From: an uncultured Collinsella sp.
GTDB taxonomy: Bacteria > Actinomycetota > Coriobacteriia > Coriobacteriales > Coriobacteriaceae
Length of the DNA: 21,315 nt
Direction of reading: 5' to 3'
Assembly (NCBI GenBank): GCA_900757235.1
Contig: CAAENB010000051.1
Span: 1 to 21,315 of the forward strand
This document shows positions 7,513-15,052 of the stretch, in pieces. Below the pieces are notes generated by a model. It was not told the DNA's origin. It saw only the letters and a program-made list of their open reading frames with translations, and searched no databases. Numbering within the stretch: the first letter of the stretch is position 1; each line of letters starts with the position of its first letter. The position numbers were made by a program, and so were the translations under genes.

Positions 7513-7701
7513 TGAAACAAAGTTGTGAGGCGTTGGAACAATGTTCTGTTGTTTCATCGTTTTCGTGCCGTTGTTTCACGGCTCATAAGATAGCAGCTCA
7601 AGATGAGATTGCGCCGGGGAAGCACCGATTTACCGTGAACGGTAGGAAATCAGCGGTGAAACGCTATTTCACCGCTTATGAAACATTTTGCTTTATTTTC
7701 A
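7513..7701. promoter_or_regulatory. Divergent control region with repeated TGAAA/TTTCA half-sites
   Basis: The 300-base gap between the leftward operon (start 7448) and the regulator gene (start 7749) holds TGAAACAA at 7513-7520 and its complement TTGTTTCA at 7549-7556 and 7571-7578. It also has TGAAAC at 7657-7662, TTTCA at 7667-7671, TGAAACA at 7679-7685 and TTTCA at 7697-7701. Two other small palindromes lie between: GAACAATGTTC at 7536-7546 and TACCGTGAACGGTA at 7631-7644. RpiR-family regulators commonly bind TGAAA-type inverted repeats. A TAAGAT at 7714-7719 is a possible -10 for the regulator gene, but no good -35 accompanies it. No convincing promoter was found for the leftward operon. 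Confidence 0.65.
7652..7676. promoter_or_regulatory. 25-bp palindromic operator candidate
   Basis: Arms AGCGGTGAAA and TTTCACCGCT are perfect 10-base inverted repeats around a 5-base centre (CGCTA). This TGAAA-N5-TTTCA core is the best single candidate for the RpiR-type regulator's binding site, about 75 bases upstream of that regulator's own start codon, which suggests autoregulation as well as control of the divergent operon. Confidence 0.65.
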
Positions 7702-7748
7702 CCTCTCTTGACCTAAGATACGAAGCAAACTAGGGCCAAGGAGTAACC

Positions 7749-8612
7749 ATGGATAAGACAGGGGATGTGCTCAGCCACATCTGCGCGGTCATGAACAGCC
7801 TATCCCCCTCGGAGAAGGCAATCGCAACGTATGTGCTCGACCACCCGTCGGACGTCGCAACGATGACCGTCCGCGAACTCGCCGCAGGAACCGGTACGTC
7901 ACCGGCGTCTGTTTCGAGGTTCGCAAGGACGCTTGACTACCGAACCTATTCGGACATGCGTCTGGCGCTCGGCATATCCATCAGCAGGGCCTCCGGCGAG
8001 GAAAAGGCCACGGGCGGCAAGGTTACTCTGGACGACGTCGAGGGCTCCATTAAGTACGTCCTGTCTCACAAGGTCAAGGAGCTCTCCCAAACCGCCTCGC
8101 TCATTGACTCCGATGACTTTTCGACAGTCGTCAATCTGCTCCACAACGCCAACCTCGTCCTGATTGCGGGCGTCGGCAACTCGATTAGCATGGGCGTAAA
8201 CGCGGCGTTCAAGCTCTCACAGGTTGGAGTCAGGGCGTTTTGCCCCAGTACCACCGATGCCATGGTCTCCGCCGCAACCAGCCTCAAGGAGAATGACATC
8301 CTGCTCGTCATTTCGACGTCCGGATACTCGAAGCGCCTCGTCAACATATTCGACTCTGCCGAGGATTCGAACACCCCCATCATCATGATCACAGACAACC
8401 CAGATACGCCGCTCGCGAAGCGTGCCACGTATATCATCCGAGCCATCTCGCGAGATCAGGCCATCACCGGAACCGAGGTCGCCTTCTCGCACAGCTCGAT
8501 CAACTTCGTCATCGAGCTGCTGTTCCTCTTCCTGACCTCTTGCTGGGATGACCCGGTAGAGTTTAACAGGATCATCTCGAAGAATCTCTTGGGAGACAGG
8601 CAATACAGCTAG
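7749..8612 (+). CDS. RpiR-family transcriptional regulator (HTH + SIS)
   Basis: A 287-residue regulator. Residues 1-77 form the N-terminal RpiR helix-turn-helix, with the recognition helix around TSPASVSRFARTL (50-62). A linker leads to a SIS phosphosugar-binding domain at about 125-255, including LIAGVGNSISMGVNAAFK and the VISTSGYSKR loop, the usual ligand-binding serine/threonine region. Members sense a sugar phosphate, often the intermediate made by the adjacent transporter. Start ATG has a near-ideal Shine-Dalgarno (AAGGAG, 5 bases away). It is transcribed divergently from the PTS operon over a palindrome-rich gap and is followed 49 bases on by a HAD phosphatase that is probably co-transcribed. 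Family assignment is firm; whether it represses or activates is not visible. Confidence 0.93.
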   Translation: MDKTGDVLSHICAVMNSLSPSEKAIATYVLDHPSDVATMTVRELAAGTGTSPASVSRFARTLDYRTYSDMRLALGISISRASGEEKATGGKVTLDDVEGSIKYVLSHKVKELSQTASLIDSDDFSTVVNLLHNANLVLIAGVGNSISMGVNAAFKLSQVGVRAFCPSTTDAMVSAATSLKENDILLVISTSGYSKRLVNIFDSAEDSNTPIIMITDNPDTPLAKRATYIIRAISRDQAITGTEVAFSHSSINFVIELLFLFLTSCWDDPVEFNRIISKNLLGDRQYS

Positions 8613-8661
8613 GACGACGCACACCGGCGCACCGACGCCCAGACCGAAACGGGAGGACCCC

Positions 8662-9489
8662 TTGATAAAGCTCATCCTCGCAGACATGGACGGGACCCTG
8701 CTGCCGTTTGGCTCAAGGGTCGTATCGGAGCGCACGCACAGCGCGATTCTTTCGGCGCTTGATGCGGGCATCGCGTTCGGCCCCGCAAGCGGCCGCGACT
8801 ACGCCGACCTGGCCGATGCCTTTGACGGCGACGCGCGCTGTTTCTCGACCGGCATCATGGCCAACGGAAAGAAGGTCTTCTCCAGCGGCGAACTCGTGTT
8901 CAAAAAGACGCTCTCGACGGAGGCCCTCGTCAAGCTCGATAGCGCCGTACGCCCCTACGCGGGGACGTCACTCTGGCTAGTCGCCGATGTCGATGAGACA
9001 GGCAAACGCTGCGAGCAGTTCCTCTGCGCCGTCGAGCCTGGCGACGAATTCGCCCTGGAAATCGTTAAGGACTCCGGAAGAGACATGGCGCTCGGAGACG
9101 TGCCCACGAACCGTGACGTCACCACCGCCGGCATCTTCGTCAACGTCAGCTCCGCCCCGACGGAAGTCGTTCGGAGTCGATGCAAGGAAGCCTGCCCAGA
9201 GCTTGATTTCCCCTCGCCCGTCCCATTCTTCCTCGATGTTGTTCCGGCTGGCTGGAGCAAAGTAAACGGACTCGACGCGCTTCTCGGCAGCCTTGGGGTC
9301 ACGCTGGACGAGGTCGCTTTTATCGGAGACTCGGAAAACGACGTGACGCTCCTCGAAAAGGTGCCGAACTCCTACGCAGTCGCGGGCGCGATGCCAGAGG
9401 CGAAGGCCGCGGCCCATCACCTGATCGGGGACGCAGCCGAGGACTCCGTCGCGAAGCTCATCGAACAGATTGTCCAGCAGCGAGGCTAG
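8662..9489 (+). CDS. Cof-type HAD-IIB phosphatase
   Basis: A complete 275-residue HAD hydrolase of the Cof/HAD-IIB group, which dephosphorylate small metabolites, mostly sugar phosphates. Motif I is ADMDGTLL (Asp8 nucleophile, Asp10), motif II GPASGRD (Ser43), motif III WSKVNG (Lys200) and motif IV IGDSENDVTLL (Asp223, Asp227); the C2 cap lies between II and III. The start is a TTG at 8662-8664 with Shine-Dalgarno GGGAGG five bases before it. No ATG fits, because the conserved ADMDG strand begins seven residues later. It probably shares a transcript with the regulator gene and may relieve sugar-phosphate build-up from the PTS pathway. It is not the missing half of the remnant at 34-303: it already holds all four motifs. 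Confidence 0.92.
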   Translation: MIKLILADMDGTLLPFGSRVVSERTHSAILSALDAGIAFGPASGRDYADLADAFDGDARCFSTGIMANGKKVFSSGELVFKKTLSTEALVKLDSAVRPYAGTSLWLVADVDETGKRCEQFLCAVEPGDEFALEIVKDSGRDMALGDVPTNRDVTTAGIFVNVSSAPTEVVRSRCKEACPELDFPSPVPFFLDVVPAGWSKVNGLDALLGSLGVTLDEVAFIGDSENDVTLLEKVPNSYAVAGAMPEAKAAAHHLIGDAAEDSVAKLIEQIVQQRG

Positions 9490-9541
9490 GGTTCCGCCAG
9501 CGTGGCATGCGCCGCGTGCCTCGTCATCCGTTCGTGGCGCG

Positions 9542-9691
9542 CTACCTCGTGACGATCCAGAGCGTGGCCATCGTCGCGACGCCGATGCCTACGATGAGCG
9601 CGACCCACAGGACGCGGACCACGAGGTTCATGTCGCCCGCCACCACCATGTCGTTCGCGTGCCAGAACCAGCTCTCGTTTCCCTTGCGCAT
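9542..9691 (-). CDS. Small single-span membrane protein (49 aa)
   Basis: An ATG at 9689-9691 with a good Shine-Dalgarno (GGGAGG, 5 bases away) opens a 49-residue frame ending in TAG. The first 21 residues are polar and rich in Trp and His (KGNESWFWHANDMV), followed by one hydrophobic helix at about 22-46 (NLVVRVLWVALIVGIGVATM) and a short ITR-like basic end. I do not recognise a family. The evidence is the ribosome site, the start and the clean amphipathic-to-membrane layout. It lies convergent to the HAD gene, 52 bases apart. Function unknown. Confidence 0.6.
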   Translation of the reverse strand: MRKGNESWFWHANDMVVAGDMNLVVRVLWVALIVGIGVATMATLWIVTR

Positions 9692-9909
9692 GATGCCCTC
9701 CCTTGGCCTCGATTACGCCATCTATGGCCGAGCAATCGCAGGTCACGTGCCGTGGATTTGCCCTACGCCCAGCTTTCAGTTCTGTAAGGCGGCGGGAGCC
9801 TGTGCGAGACCCCGAGTCCTGAGGCTGTTGCAATGAAAATGGGAATCAAGGAGCACGCATCAATCATATGGGTTCCTTTCGGGGACGAGAGCAAACGAAG
9901 CATCCATCA

Positions 9910-9915
9910 TATAAT
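9910..9915 (+). promoter_or_regulatory. Candidate -10 box for rlmKL
   Basis: A perfect TATAAT lies 27 bases upstream of the chosen start codon, giving a short 5' leader. The -35 position (9887-9892, GAGAGC) is poor, so this rests on the -10 alone. It also argues against the longer in-frame start at 9868, which lies upstream of this box. The rest of the gap 9692-9942 shows nothing else that I can name. Confidence 0.5.
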
Positions 9916-9942
9916 GGAGCGACGCAACCAGAGAGGTCACCC

Positions 9943-12501
9943 ATGGAATTTTACGCAAGCTGCCCCGAGGGCTTTGAGTCCGCACTCGCCGATGAGCTTA
10001 AACGCCTCGGGCTTTCGCATGTTCGCCGGCTGAAGGGCCGCGCTACATTTGAGGGCGAGCTCGAGCAAGGCTACCGAGCATGCCTGTGGTCGCGCCTGGC
10101 GAGCCGCGTGTTCGTGGTGCTTGGGCGCTTTGAGGCGCAGGATGCCGACGAGCTGTACGACGGCGTTTACGACATCGCCTGGGAGAGCATTGTTCGCCCG
10201 GGCGCCACCATCGCCATCACCGCCCGCGGCGTGACCGAGCAGCTGCGCAACACGCGCTTCTCGGCCCTGCGCGCCAAGGACGCGCTGTGCGACCGCCTGG
10301 CCGAGGCCACGGGCCGTCGCGCCGATGTCGACGCCGCCGATCCCGATGTTCACCTACTGCTTTCGCTGCGTCAGCGCCGCGCGAGCATCAGCCTGGACCT
10401 TTCGGGCGACCCACTGTTCAAGCGCCTGCCGCCCGCCGCGACCCGCGCCGGCGAGGGCACACACGTGCTGCGCCCCGACTACGCCGCCCTGGTGCTGGCG
10501 CAGGTCGGCTGGACCGCGCTGTGCGAGCGCGAGTTGACGGCCGATGACTACGAGAACGAGGCTCTGCCTACGCTGATCGATGCCTCGTGCGCCGGTGGCG
10601 GCCTGCTGCTGGAGGCCGTGAACATTCTGACCGACCGCGCCCCGGGCGCTGCACGCGAGCGCTGGGGCTTTGAAGGCTGGCAGCTGCACGACGCCGCTCT
10701 GTGGGAGCAGCTACTCGCCGAGGCACGCGAGCGCGAGGCGGCAGCGCGTGAGCGCCGGGCACGCATCGTCGCCGTGGACATTGACCCCGCCGCCCGCAAG
10801 ACCGCCGAGCGCATGGTCAAGTGCGCCGGTTACAAGCGCTTTGTCGATTTTTGCGCCGCCAAATCTGCCACCGTACTGGACCACGCGGGCGCCGTCGCCG
10901 GTGCCGCCGTGGTCGCAGACACCACCGAGACACCGCTTTCGCTCATGCACGACGCCATGACGTTGGTCGGCGAGCTGCGCCGCGCGCCCGAGCTCGCTTC
11001 GGCACCGGTCGCCGCACTCACCCGCGATGGCCTTATGGCCCGTGCGCTCCATGCCGAGCCCGCGCGCTCGATCGCCGTCATGCCCAATAACGAGGAGGCG
11101 GCTCTTGAGGTTTGGCCCTCGCTCGATCATGCTGCCGCGGCGTTTGAAGCTGCGACCAGCGCAAACACCAAGGAGCAGACCGCGGATGCCCAAGACGAAG
11201 CCGCCGACACCCCCATGCCCGAACCTGCTGCCACGCTCGACCTGGGTGACGGCAAGCCGCTACCCGTGCTCATCCCCGAGTCCGAACAGTTCGCCAACCG
11301 CCTGCGCAAGAACGCTCGCCTGCGTCGCAAGTGGGCCAAGCGCGAGGGCGTGAGCTGCTACCGCGTCTACGATGCCGACCTGCCCGATTACTCCGCCGCC
11401 ATCGACCTGTACGAGGGTTGCCCGCAGACGCCGGGCCGCTGGCTCGTCATCGCCGAATACGCCGCGCCCAAGACCATCGACCCCGCACTGGCCCAGGCCC
11501 GTATGCTCGATATTCTGGCCATCGCGCCGCGTATCCTGGATGTCCCGGCCGAACACGTGCACGCCAAGGCCCGCATGCGCTCGCGCGGCGGCTCGCAGTA
11601 CGGCAAGCAGGGCGCCGGCAAGGGCGGATCGGGCGAACGCGCCAACATCGCGCGCCGTCGCCTCCCGCTCATCGAAGAGGGCGGGCTCACCTTTGCCGTC
11701 AACTTTGACGACTACTTGGACGTCGGCATCTTCCTGGATCACCGCGTCACCCGCAACCTGGTGCGCGAGCACGCCAAGCAGGCGCGTCGCTTCCTCAACC
11801 TGTTCGCCTATACCGGCACCGCCACCTGCTATGCGGCAGACGGCGGCGTCGAGGAAACCGTGACGGTCGACCTTTCCAACACCTATCTGGACTGGGCCGA
11901 GCGCAACATGCGCCAGAACGGCTTTGTGGGTCCGCAGCATCACTTTGTGCGCGATGACGTGCTCGCTTGGATTCGTGACCAGCGCCAGACGCGCAACCGC
12001 TGGGATCTGATCTTTGTCGATCCGCCCACGTTCTCGAACTCGTCCAAGATGGGCCGCCGCACCTGGGATGTCCAGCGCGACCATGTTGAGCTTTTGGCCG
12101 GCGTATCGCGCCTGCTCGCGCAGGGCGGCCATGCCATCTTTAGCTGCAACCTGCGCGGCTTCCGTCCCGAAACGCGCAAGCTCGCACGCGCGGGCGTGGT
12201 GTTAGAGGACATTACGGCGCAGACCATCCCCGAGGACTTCGCGCGCAACCAGAAGGTGCACCATTGCTATATCGTGCGCCGCCTGCCCATCGAGGACGCC
12301 ATGGCAGAGGCCGGCTTTAGCGCCGAGGAAATTGCCGAGCGCGTCGAGGAGCTGCGCAACCCCGAAGCCCGCAAGCCTCGCGCAACGGCGCCCGCGCACG
12401 CGCAGGCCGGCCACGGCAAGTCCAGCTTTGCCGGCAAGCCCTCCCCCGCCGGCAAACCTAAAAAGAAGAAGTTCTACGCCAGCAAGCCCAAGGGCAAATA
12501 G
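9943..12501 (+). CDS. rlmKL: RlmKL-type bifunctional 23S rRNA methyltransferase, RlmL half degenerate
   Basis: An 852-residue protein with the layout of RlmKL, which in E. coli makes m2G2445 (RlmL half) and m7G2069 (RlmK half) in 23S rRNA. Residues 1-160 match the ferredoxin-like/THUMP N-terminus. Residues 175-400 follow the RlmL methyltransferase fold (LRPDYAALVLAQVGW, RWGFEGWQLHDAALW, IVAVDIDP). But the SAM loop normally DPMCGSGT reads DASCAGGG (213-220), and the NPPYGERL motif is replaced by DTTETP near 326-331. Residues 440-785 form an apparently intact RlmK domain: FLNLFAYTGTATCYAADGG (motif I), TVDLS, and the DPPTF motif at 693-697. A lysine/alanine/proline-rich tail (810-852) looks RNA-binding. 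The start ATG has Shine-Dalgarno GAGAGG; the family N-terminus (FYASCPEGFE) begins at once. Likely active only as RlmK. Confidence 0.9.
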   Translation: MEFYASCPEGFESALADELKRLGLSHVRRLKGRATFEGELEQGYRACLWSRLASRVFVVLGRFEAQDADELYDGVYDIAWESIVRPGATIAITARGVTEQLRNTRFSALRAKDALCDRLAEATGRRADVDAADPDVHLLLSLRQRRASISLDLSGDPLFKRLPPAATRAGEGTHVLRPDYAALVLAQVGWTALCERELTADDYENEALPTLIDASCAGGGLLLEAVNILTDRAPGAARERWGFEGWQLHDAALWEQLLAEAREREAAARERRARIVAVDIDPAARKTAERMVKCAGYKRFVDFCAAKSATVLDHAGAVAGAAVVADTTETPLSLMHDAMTLVGELRRAPELASAPVAALTRDGLMARALHAEPARSIAVMPNNEEAALEVWPSLDHAAAAFEAATSANTKEQTADAQDEAADTPMPEPAATLDLGDGKPLPVLIPESEQFANRLRKNARLRRKWAKREGVSCYRVYDADLPDYSAAIDLYEGCPQTPGRWLVIAEYAAPKTIDPALAQARMLDILAIAPRILDVPAEHVHAKARMRSRGGSQYGKQGAGKGGSGERANIARRRLPLIEEGGLTFAVNFDDYLDVGIFLDHRVTRNLVREHAKQARRFLNLFAYTGTATCYAADGGVEETVTVDLSNTYLDWAERNMRQNGFVGPQHHFVRDDVLAWIRDQRQTRNRWDLIFVDPPTFSNSSKMGRRTWDVQRDHVELLAGVSRLLAQGGHAIFSCNLRGFRPETRKLARAGVVLEDITAQTIPEDFARNQKVHHCYIVRRLPIEDAMAEAGFSAEEIAERVEELRNPEARKPRATAPAHAQAGHGKSSFAGKPSPAGKPKKKKFYASKPKGK

Positions 12502-12506
12502 ACAAC

Positions 12507-12571
12507 GTTGCGGTGGAATACGGACTGTTTTGCCTGGAATTAGGTAAATTTAGACCGTATTTCACCGCAAC
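12507..12571. repeat. Long near-perfect hairpin between convergent genes
   Basis: A 17-bp arm (12507-12523, GTTGCGGTGGAATACGG) pairs with 12555-12571 (CCGTATTTCACCGCAAC) with a single G.U wobble. The intervening loop contains a second nested pairing (TTTGCCT with AGGTAAA, one wobble). It lies between the rlmKL stop and the converging response-regulator stop, so it may end both transcripts, although neither side has a real U-tract. Its structure also fits a REP-like dispersed palindrome. Confidence 0.65.
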
Positions 12572-12596
12572 TCATATTGGGATGGTGGTTGGCGAT

Positions 12597-13310
12597 CTAG
12601 CCTTGGATGACCAATCGGTAACCAATACCCACGTGCGTCTGGATATAGCGCGGATGCGCGGGGTCGGACTCGATCTTCTTGCGCAGCGTGCCCATAAAGA
12701 CACGCAGGCTCGCCAGGTCGCTCTTGGTCGCCGTGCCCCAAATCTCGTGCAGGATAAACTGGTGCGTCAGTACCTTGTCGGCGTTATGCGCCAGCAGGCA
12801 CAGGAGCTTATACTCGATCGGCGTCAGATGCAGTTCCTCGCCATCCATCGTGGCGATGCCGGCATCAAAATCGATATGCAGCTCACCGGTATCGAACGAG
12901 CCCTCGGAGACAACGCCGCCCGTCTGCGCATACGAAAGGCGCCTGAGCGTCGTGCGAATGCGCGCGAGCAGTTCCTCGACCGAAAACGGTTTGGTCAGAT
13001 AGTCGTCGGCGCCGGCATCGAGCGCGCGGATTTTGTCCGCATCCTCGCTGCGCGCCGAGACCACGATAATCGGCATGCCCGACCATGCGCGCACCGACTC
13101 CACCACCTTGACGCCGTCCATATCGGGCAGGCCCAGATCGAGCAGCACAATGCTCGGCGCCTGCGATGAGGCGGCGGCGATGGCGGCATGGGCGGTCTCC
13201 ACAGCCATATGGCGCAAGCCGTGCGCCTCGAGCGCGGCAACAATAAGATTGCGAACGGCGGGGTCGTCCTCAACGACCAAGATGAGCGGTTTTACGGCAG
13301 AGTTCGGCAC
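12597..13310 (-). CDS. kdpE: KdpE-like response regulator (OmpR/PhoB family)
   Basis: A 237-residue two-component regulator. The receiver domain (about 8-125) has the acidic pair EDD at 14-16, the phospho-acceptor Asp58 (LLDLGLPDMDG) and the TKPF lysine; the block VVSARSEDADKIRALDAGADDYL is strongly KdpE-like. The C-terminal winged helix (about 135-237) ends HVGIGYRL. The start is a GTG at 13308-13310 with Shine-Dalgarno AAGGAG; a longer in-frame extension would run into the histidine kinase gene, whose stop is only 4 bases upstream, so the two are translationally coupled. KdpE normally activates the kdpFABC potassium pump. No kdpFABC lies in the window, but a Kup potassium transporter does, two genes upstream. 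Confidence 0.9.
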   Translation of the reverse strand: MPNSAVKPLILVVEDDPAVRNLIVAALEAHGLRHMAVETAHAAIAAASSQAPSIVLLDLGLPDMDGVKVVESVRAWSGMPIIVVSARSEDADKIRALDAGADDYLTKPFSVEELLARIRTTLRRLSYAQTGGVVSEGSFDTGELHIDFDAGIATMDGEELHLTPIEYKLLCLLAHNADKVLTHQFILHEIWGTATKSDLASLRVFMGTLRKKIESDPAHPRYIQTHVGIGYRLVIQG

Positions 13311-13314
13311 AGCG

Positions 13315-14940
13315 CTACTCCTTATCAAACGAAACGTCGGCGGCGGGAAGTTCAATCGTAAAGACCGAACCGTGCGGGTCCGCCGCGGCAACCTCTATGC
13401 TACCGCCATGTGCCAACGCAATGGAACGGCAGAGCGAAAGACCCAGGCCAACGCTGCGGTGGCTGTCGGCCAGACCATGGTTGGCGGTATAGAACGACTC
13501 GAAGATCCGCTCGCGATCCTCGGGTGCGATGCCCGGACCATCATCGGCCACCGAGCACGCCACGCGTCCATCGTCGACGCCAATCGAAATCACGATATGC
13601 GAGCCTGCGGGCGTATAGGTGATGGCATTGTTCACCAGGTTCACCACGAGCTGTACCATCAGACGCGCGTCGACGTTAACGAGCGCCGGTTCATCGCACG
13701 CCACCACCTTAAGGTCGTGCTCGCGCACGGCCGGACTTACGTGGCGCAGCGCCTCCTCGACGATATCGTCCATGAGCTCGAGCGTGGTCGACAGGCGCAT
13801 ACCGCCACCCTCGAGCTTGGTGATGGCGAGCAGATTCTCGACGGTGGCGTTGAGCCACAGCGCATCCGAGCGAATGGATAGAAGCAGGCCGCGGCGCGTC
13901 TGGGCATCGAGCACCGCGGTGCCGGTCGAGCCCTGATCGAGCAGCACGTCGGCATTGCCCGAAATACTGGTGAGCGGCGTGCGCAGATCATGCGAGATGG
14001 AGCGCAGCAGGTTGGCGCGCAGCTGTTCGTTTTTGGCGAGCACCGCCGCCTCCTCGCGGGCCTCCATGGCGCGGGCGCGGTCGAGCGCCAGCTCGCCTTC
14101 GCTCACGATGGCATCGGCAAGTGTCCGCTCCTCATGCGTCAGCACGTCGGGCTCGGCAACGATAGCCAGCACGCCCACCACCGAGGCGGGGTCGCCCGAG
14201 CGGACGAAGCCGTCGCCCGTGCGAACCGTCAGGTAGATGCCATAAAACGCCGAGCCGCCATAGGTGGCATCGAGCGGCGTTCCCACATAGGCGGACGCCG
14301 AGAGCCGCGGCGGCATCTGCGGCGCCAGTTCATGCACCGGCGCGGCATCGCCCACGGCCGTGTATGTCGCACGCGGCAGCAGGTCATCGCCCTCGGCGTC
14401 GGCGCTGTACCACACGACCGGACAGCCCGAAAGACGCGCCAGCTGCGTTGCCATGGCATGGACAATCTGCTGCTGATCGGCGCACCGCTGCAGCATGCGG
14501 TTGGTCTCGAGCACCATATGCGTGCGGCGGTCGCTGGCGGCAGCCTGTGCCAAGGCACGGCGCAGGGCCAACGCAATCGAGCTCGACACAAGCGAGACCA
14601 CGAACATGATGAAGAACATGCCGGGATAGACGCGGTCGATAAGCGACAGCGAGTAGCGCGGGTCGACAAACAAGAAGTTGTAGAGCGCCACGGCAACAGC
14701 CGAGCTCAGCAAGCAATACAGGCGACTCCAGGTAAAGAATGCGCACAGCTGCACGGCAAACACGTAGACGATCATGATGCTCGGCGCGAGACCCGGATGG
14801 TCGAGCAGCGCGCCCACAATCGTCGCCGCGACCAGCAGCCCCACCGATACGCAAGCGTCATACAGAGGAGTGCGGCGCGTCAGCGTTGTGCGCCGCCACC
14901 AAAAGCTATCGGCAATATCGCCGTCCGTACGGACGTCCAT
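13315..14940 (-). CDS. kdpD: KdpD-like sensor histidine kinase lacking the N-terminal KdpD/Usp part
   Basis: A 541-residue membrane kinase. About 30-125 form four clustered membrane spans matching the DUF4118 domain of KdpD (for example PSIMIVYVFAVQLCAFF, and the NFLFVDPRYSL loop). A GAF-like region follows (about 140-290), then the HisKA dimerisation helix with His317 in SISHDLRTPLTSISGN, and the HATPase with NLVNNAITYTP, DDGPGIAPED and GLGLSLC boxes. E. coli KdpD has about 890 residues; the cytosolic KdpD and universal-stress domains before the membrane part are absent here. The frame starts just ahead of the spans and a terminator lies upstream, so this is the native form rather than a recent break. 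It should phosphorylate the regulator immediately downstream in response to potassium, turgor or c-di-AMP-related signals. Confidence 0.9.
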   Translation of the reverse strand: MDVRTDGDIADSFWWRRTTLTRRTPLYDACVSVGLLVAATIVGALLDHPGLAPSIMIVYVFAVQLCAFFTWSRLYCLLSSAVAVALYNFLFVDPRYSLSLIDRVYPGMFFIMFVVSLVSSSIALALRRALAQAAASDRRTHMVLETNRMLQRCADQQQIVHAMATQLARLSGCPVVWYSADAEGDDLLPRATYTAVGDAAPVHELAPQMPPRLSASAYVGTPLDATYGGSAFYGIYLTVRTGDGFVRSGDPASVVGVLAIVAEPDVLTHEERTLADAIVSEGELALDRARAMEAREEAAVLAKNEQLRANLLRSISHDLRTPLTSISGNADVLLDQGSTGTAVLDAQTRRGLLLSIRSDALWLNATVENLLAITKLEGGGMRLSTTLELMDDIVEEALRHVSPAVREHDLKVVACDEPALVNVDARLMVQLVVNLVNNAITYTPAGSHIVISIGVDDGRVACSVADDGPGIAPEDRERIFESFYTANHGLADSHRSVGLGLSLCRSIALAHGGSIEVAAADPHGSVFTIELPAADVSFDKE

Positions 14941-14957
14941 CAGCGCTCCGCCCCTCT

Positions 14958-15006
14958 CTCAAAAACAAAAACCACCACAAAGGGACAGGCACCTTTGTGG
15001 TGGTTT
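14958..15006 (-). terminator. Rho-independent terminator upstream of the sensor kinase
   Basis: A perfect 15-bp stem (14969-14983 with 14992-15006) with loop GACAGGCA is followed, read leftward, by TTTTTGTTTTTGAG, a textbook U-rich tail. It would end transcription coming from kup and the 64-residue gene, so the two-component pair probably has its own promoter or depends on read-through. The right arm is partly duplicated just outside (TGTGGTGGTT at 15011-15020). The stem centre carries AAAGGGACAGGCACCTTT, shared in style with the hairpin at 17461. Confidence 0.82.
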
Positions 15007-15052
15007 CCCTTGTGGTGGTTCCAAGTGTAAAGCCTTCTACGACCGGCGGTCG

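Noticed and set aside
8662..9489. The complete HAD gene as the displaced N-terminal half of the remnant at 34-303
   Set aside because: It contains all four HAD motifs and its own C-terminal half, so it is a separate paralogue.
9868..9942. A 25-codon N-terminal extension of the RlmKL frame
   Set aside because: It lies across the TATAAT at 9910-9915, has no ribosome site, and the family N-terminus begins right at the ATG at 9943.
11260..12132. A 290-codon minus-strand frame opposite rlmKL
   Set aside because: Antisense of the intact RlmK domain; no domain and no start signal.
7665..12567. TATTTCACCGC occurs both in the operator palindrome (7665-7675) and in the hairpin at 12507-12571 (12557-12567)
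   Set aside because: The match is 11 bases with different flanks and different spacing, so I treat it as chance rather than a second regulator site.
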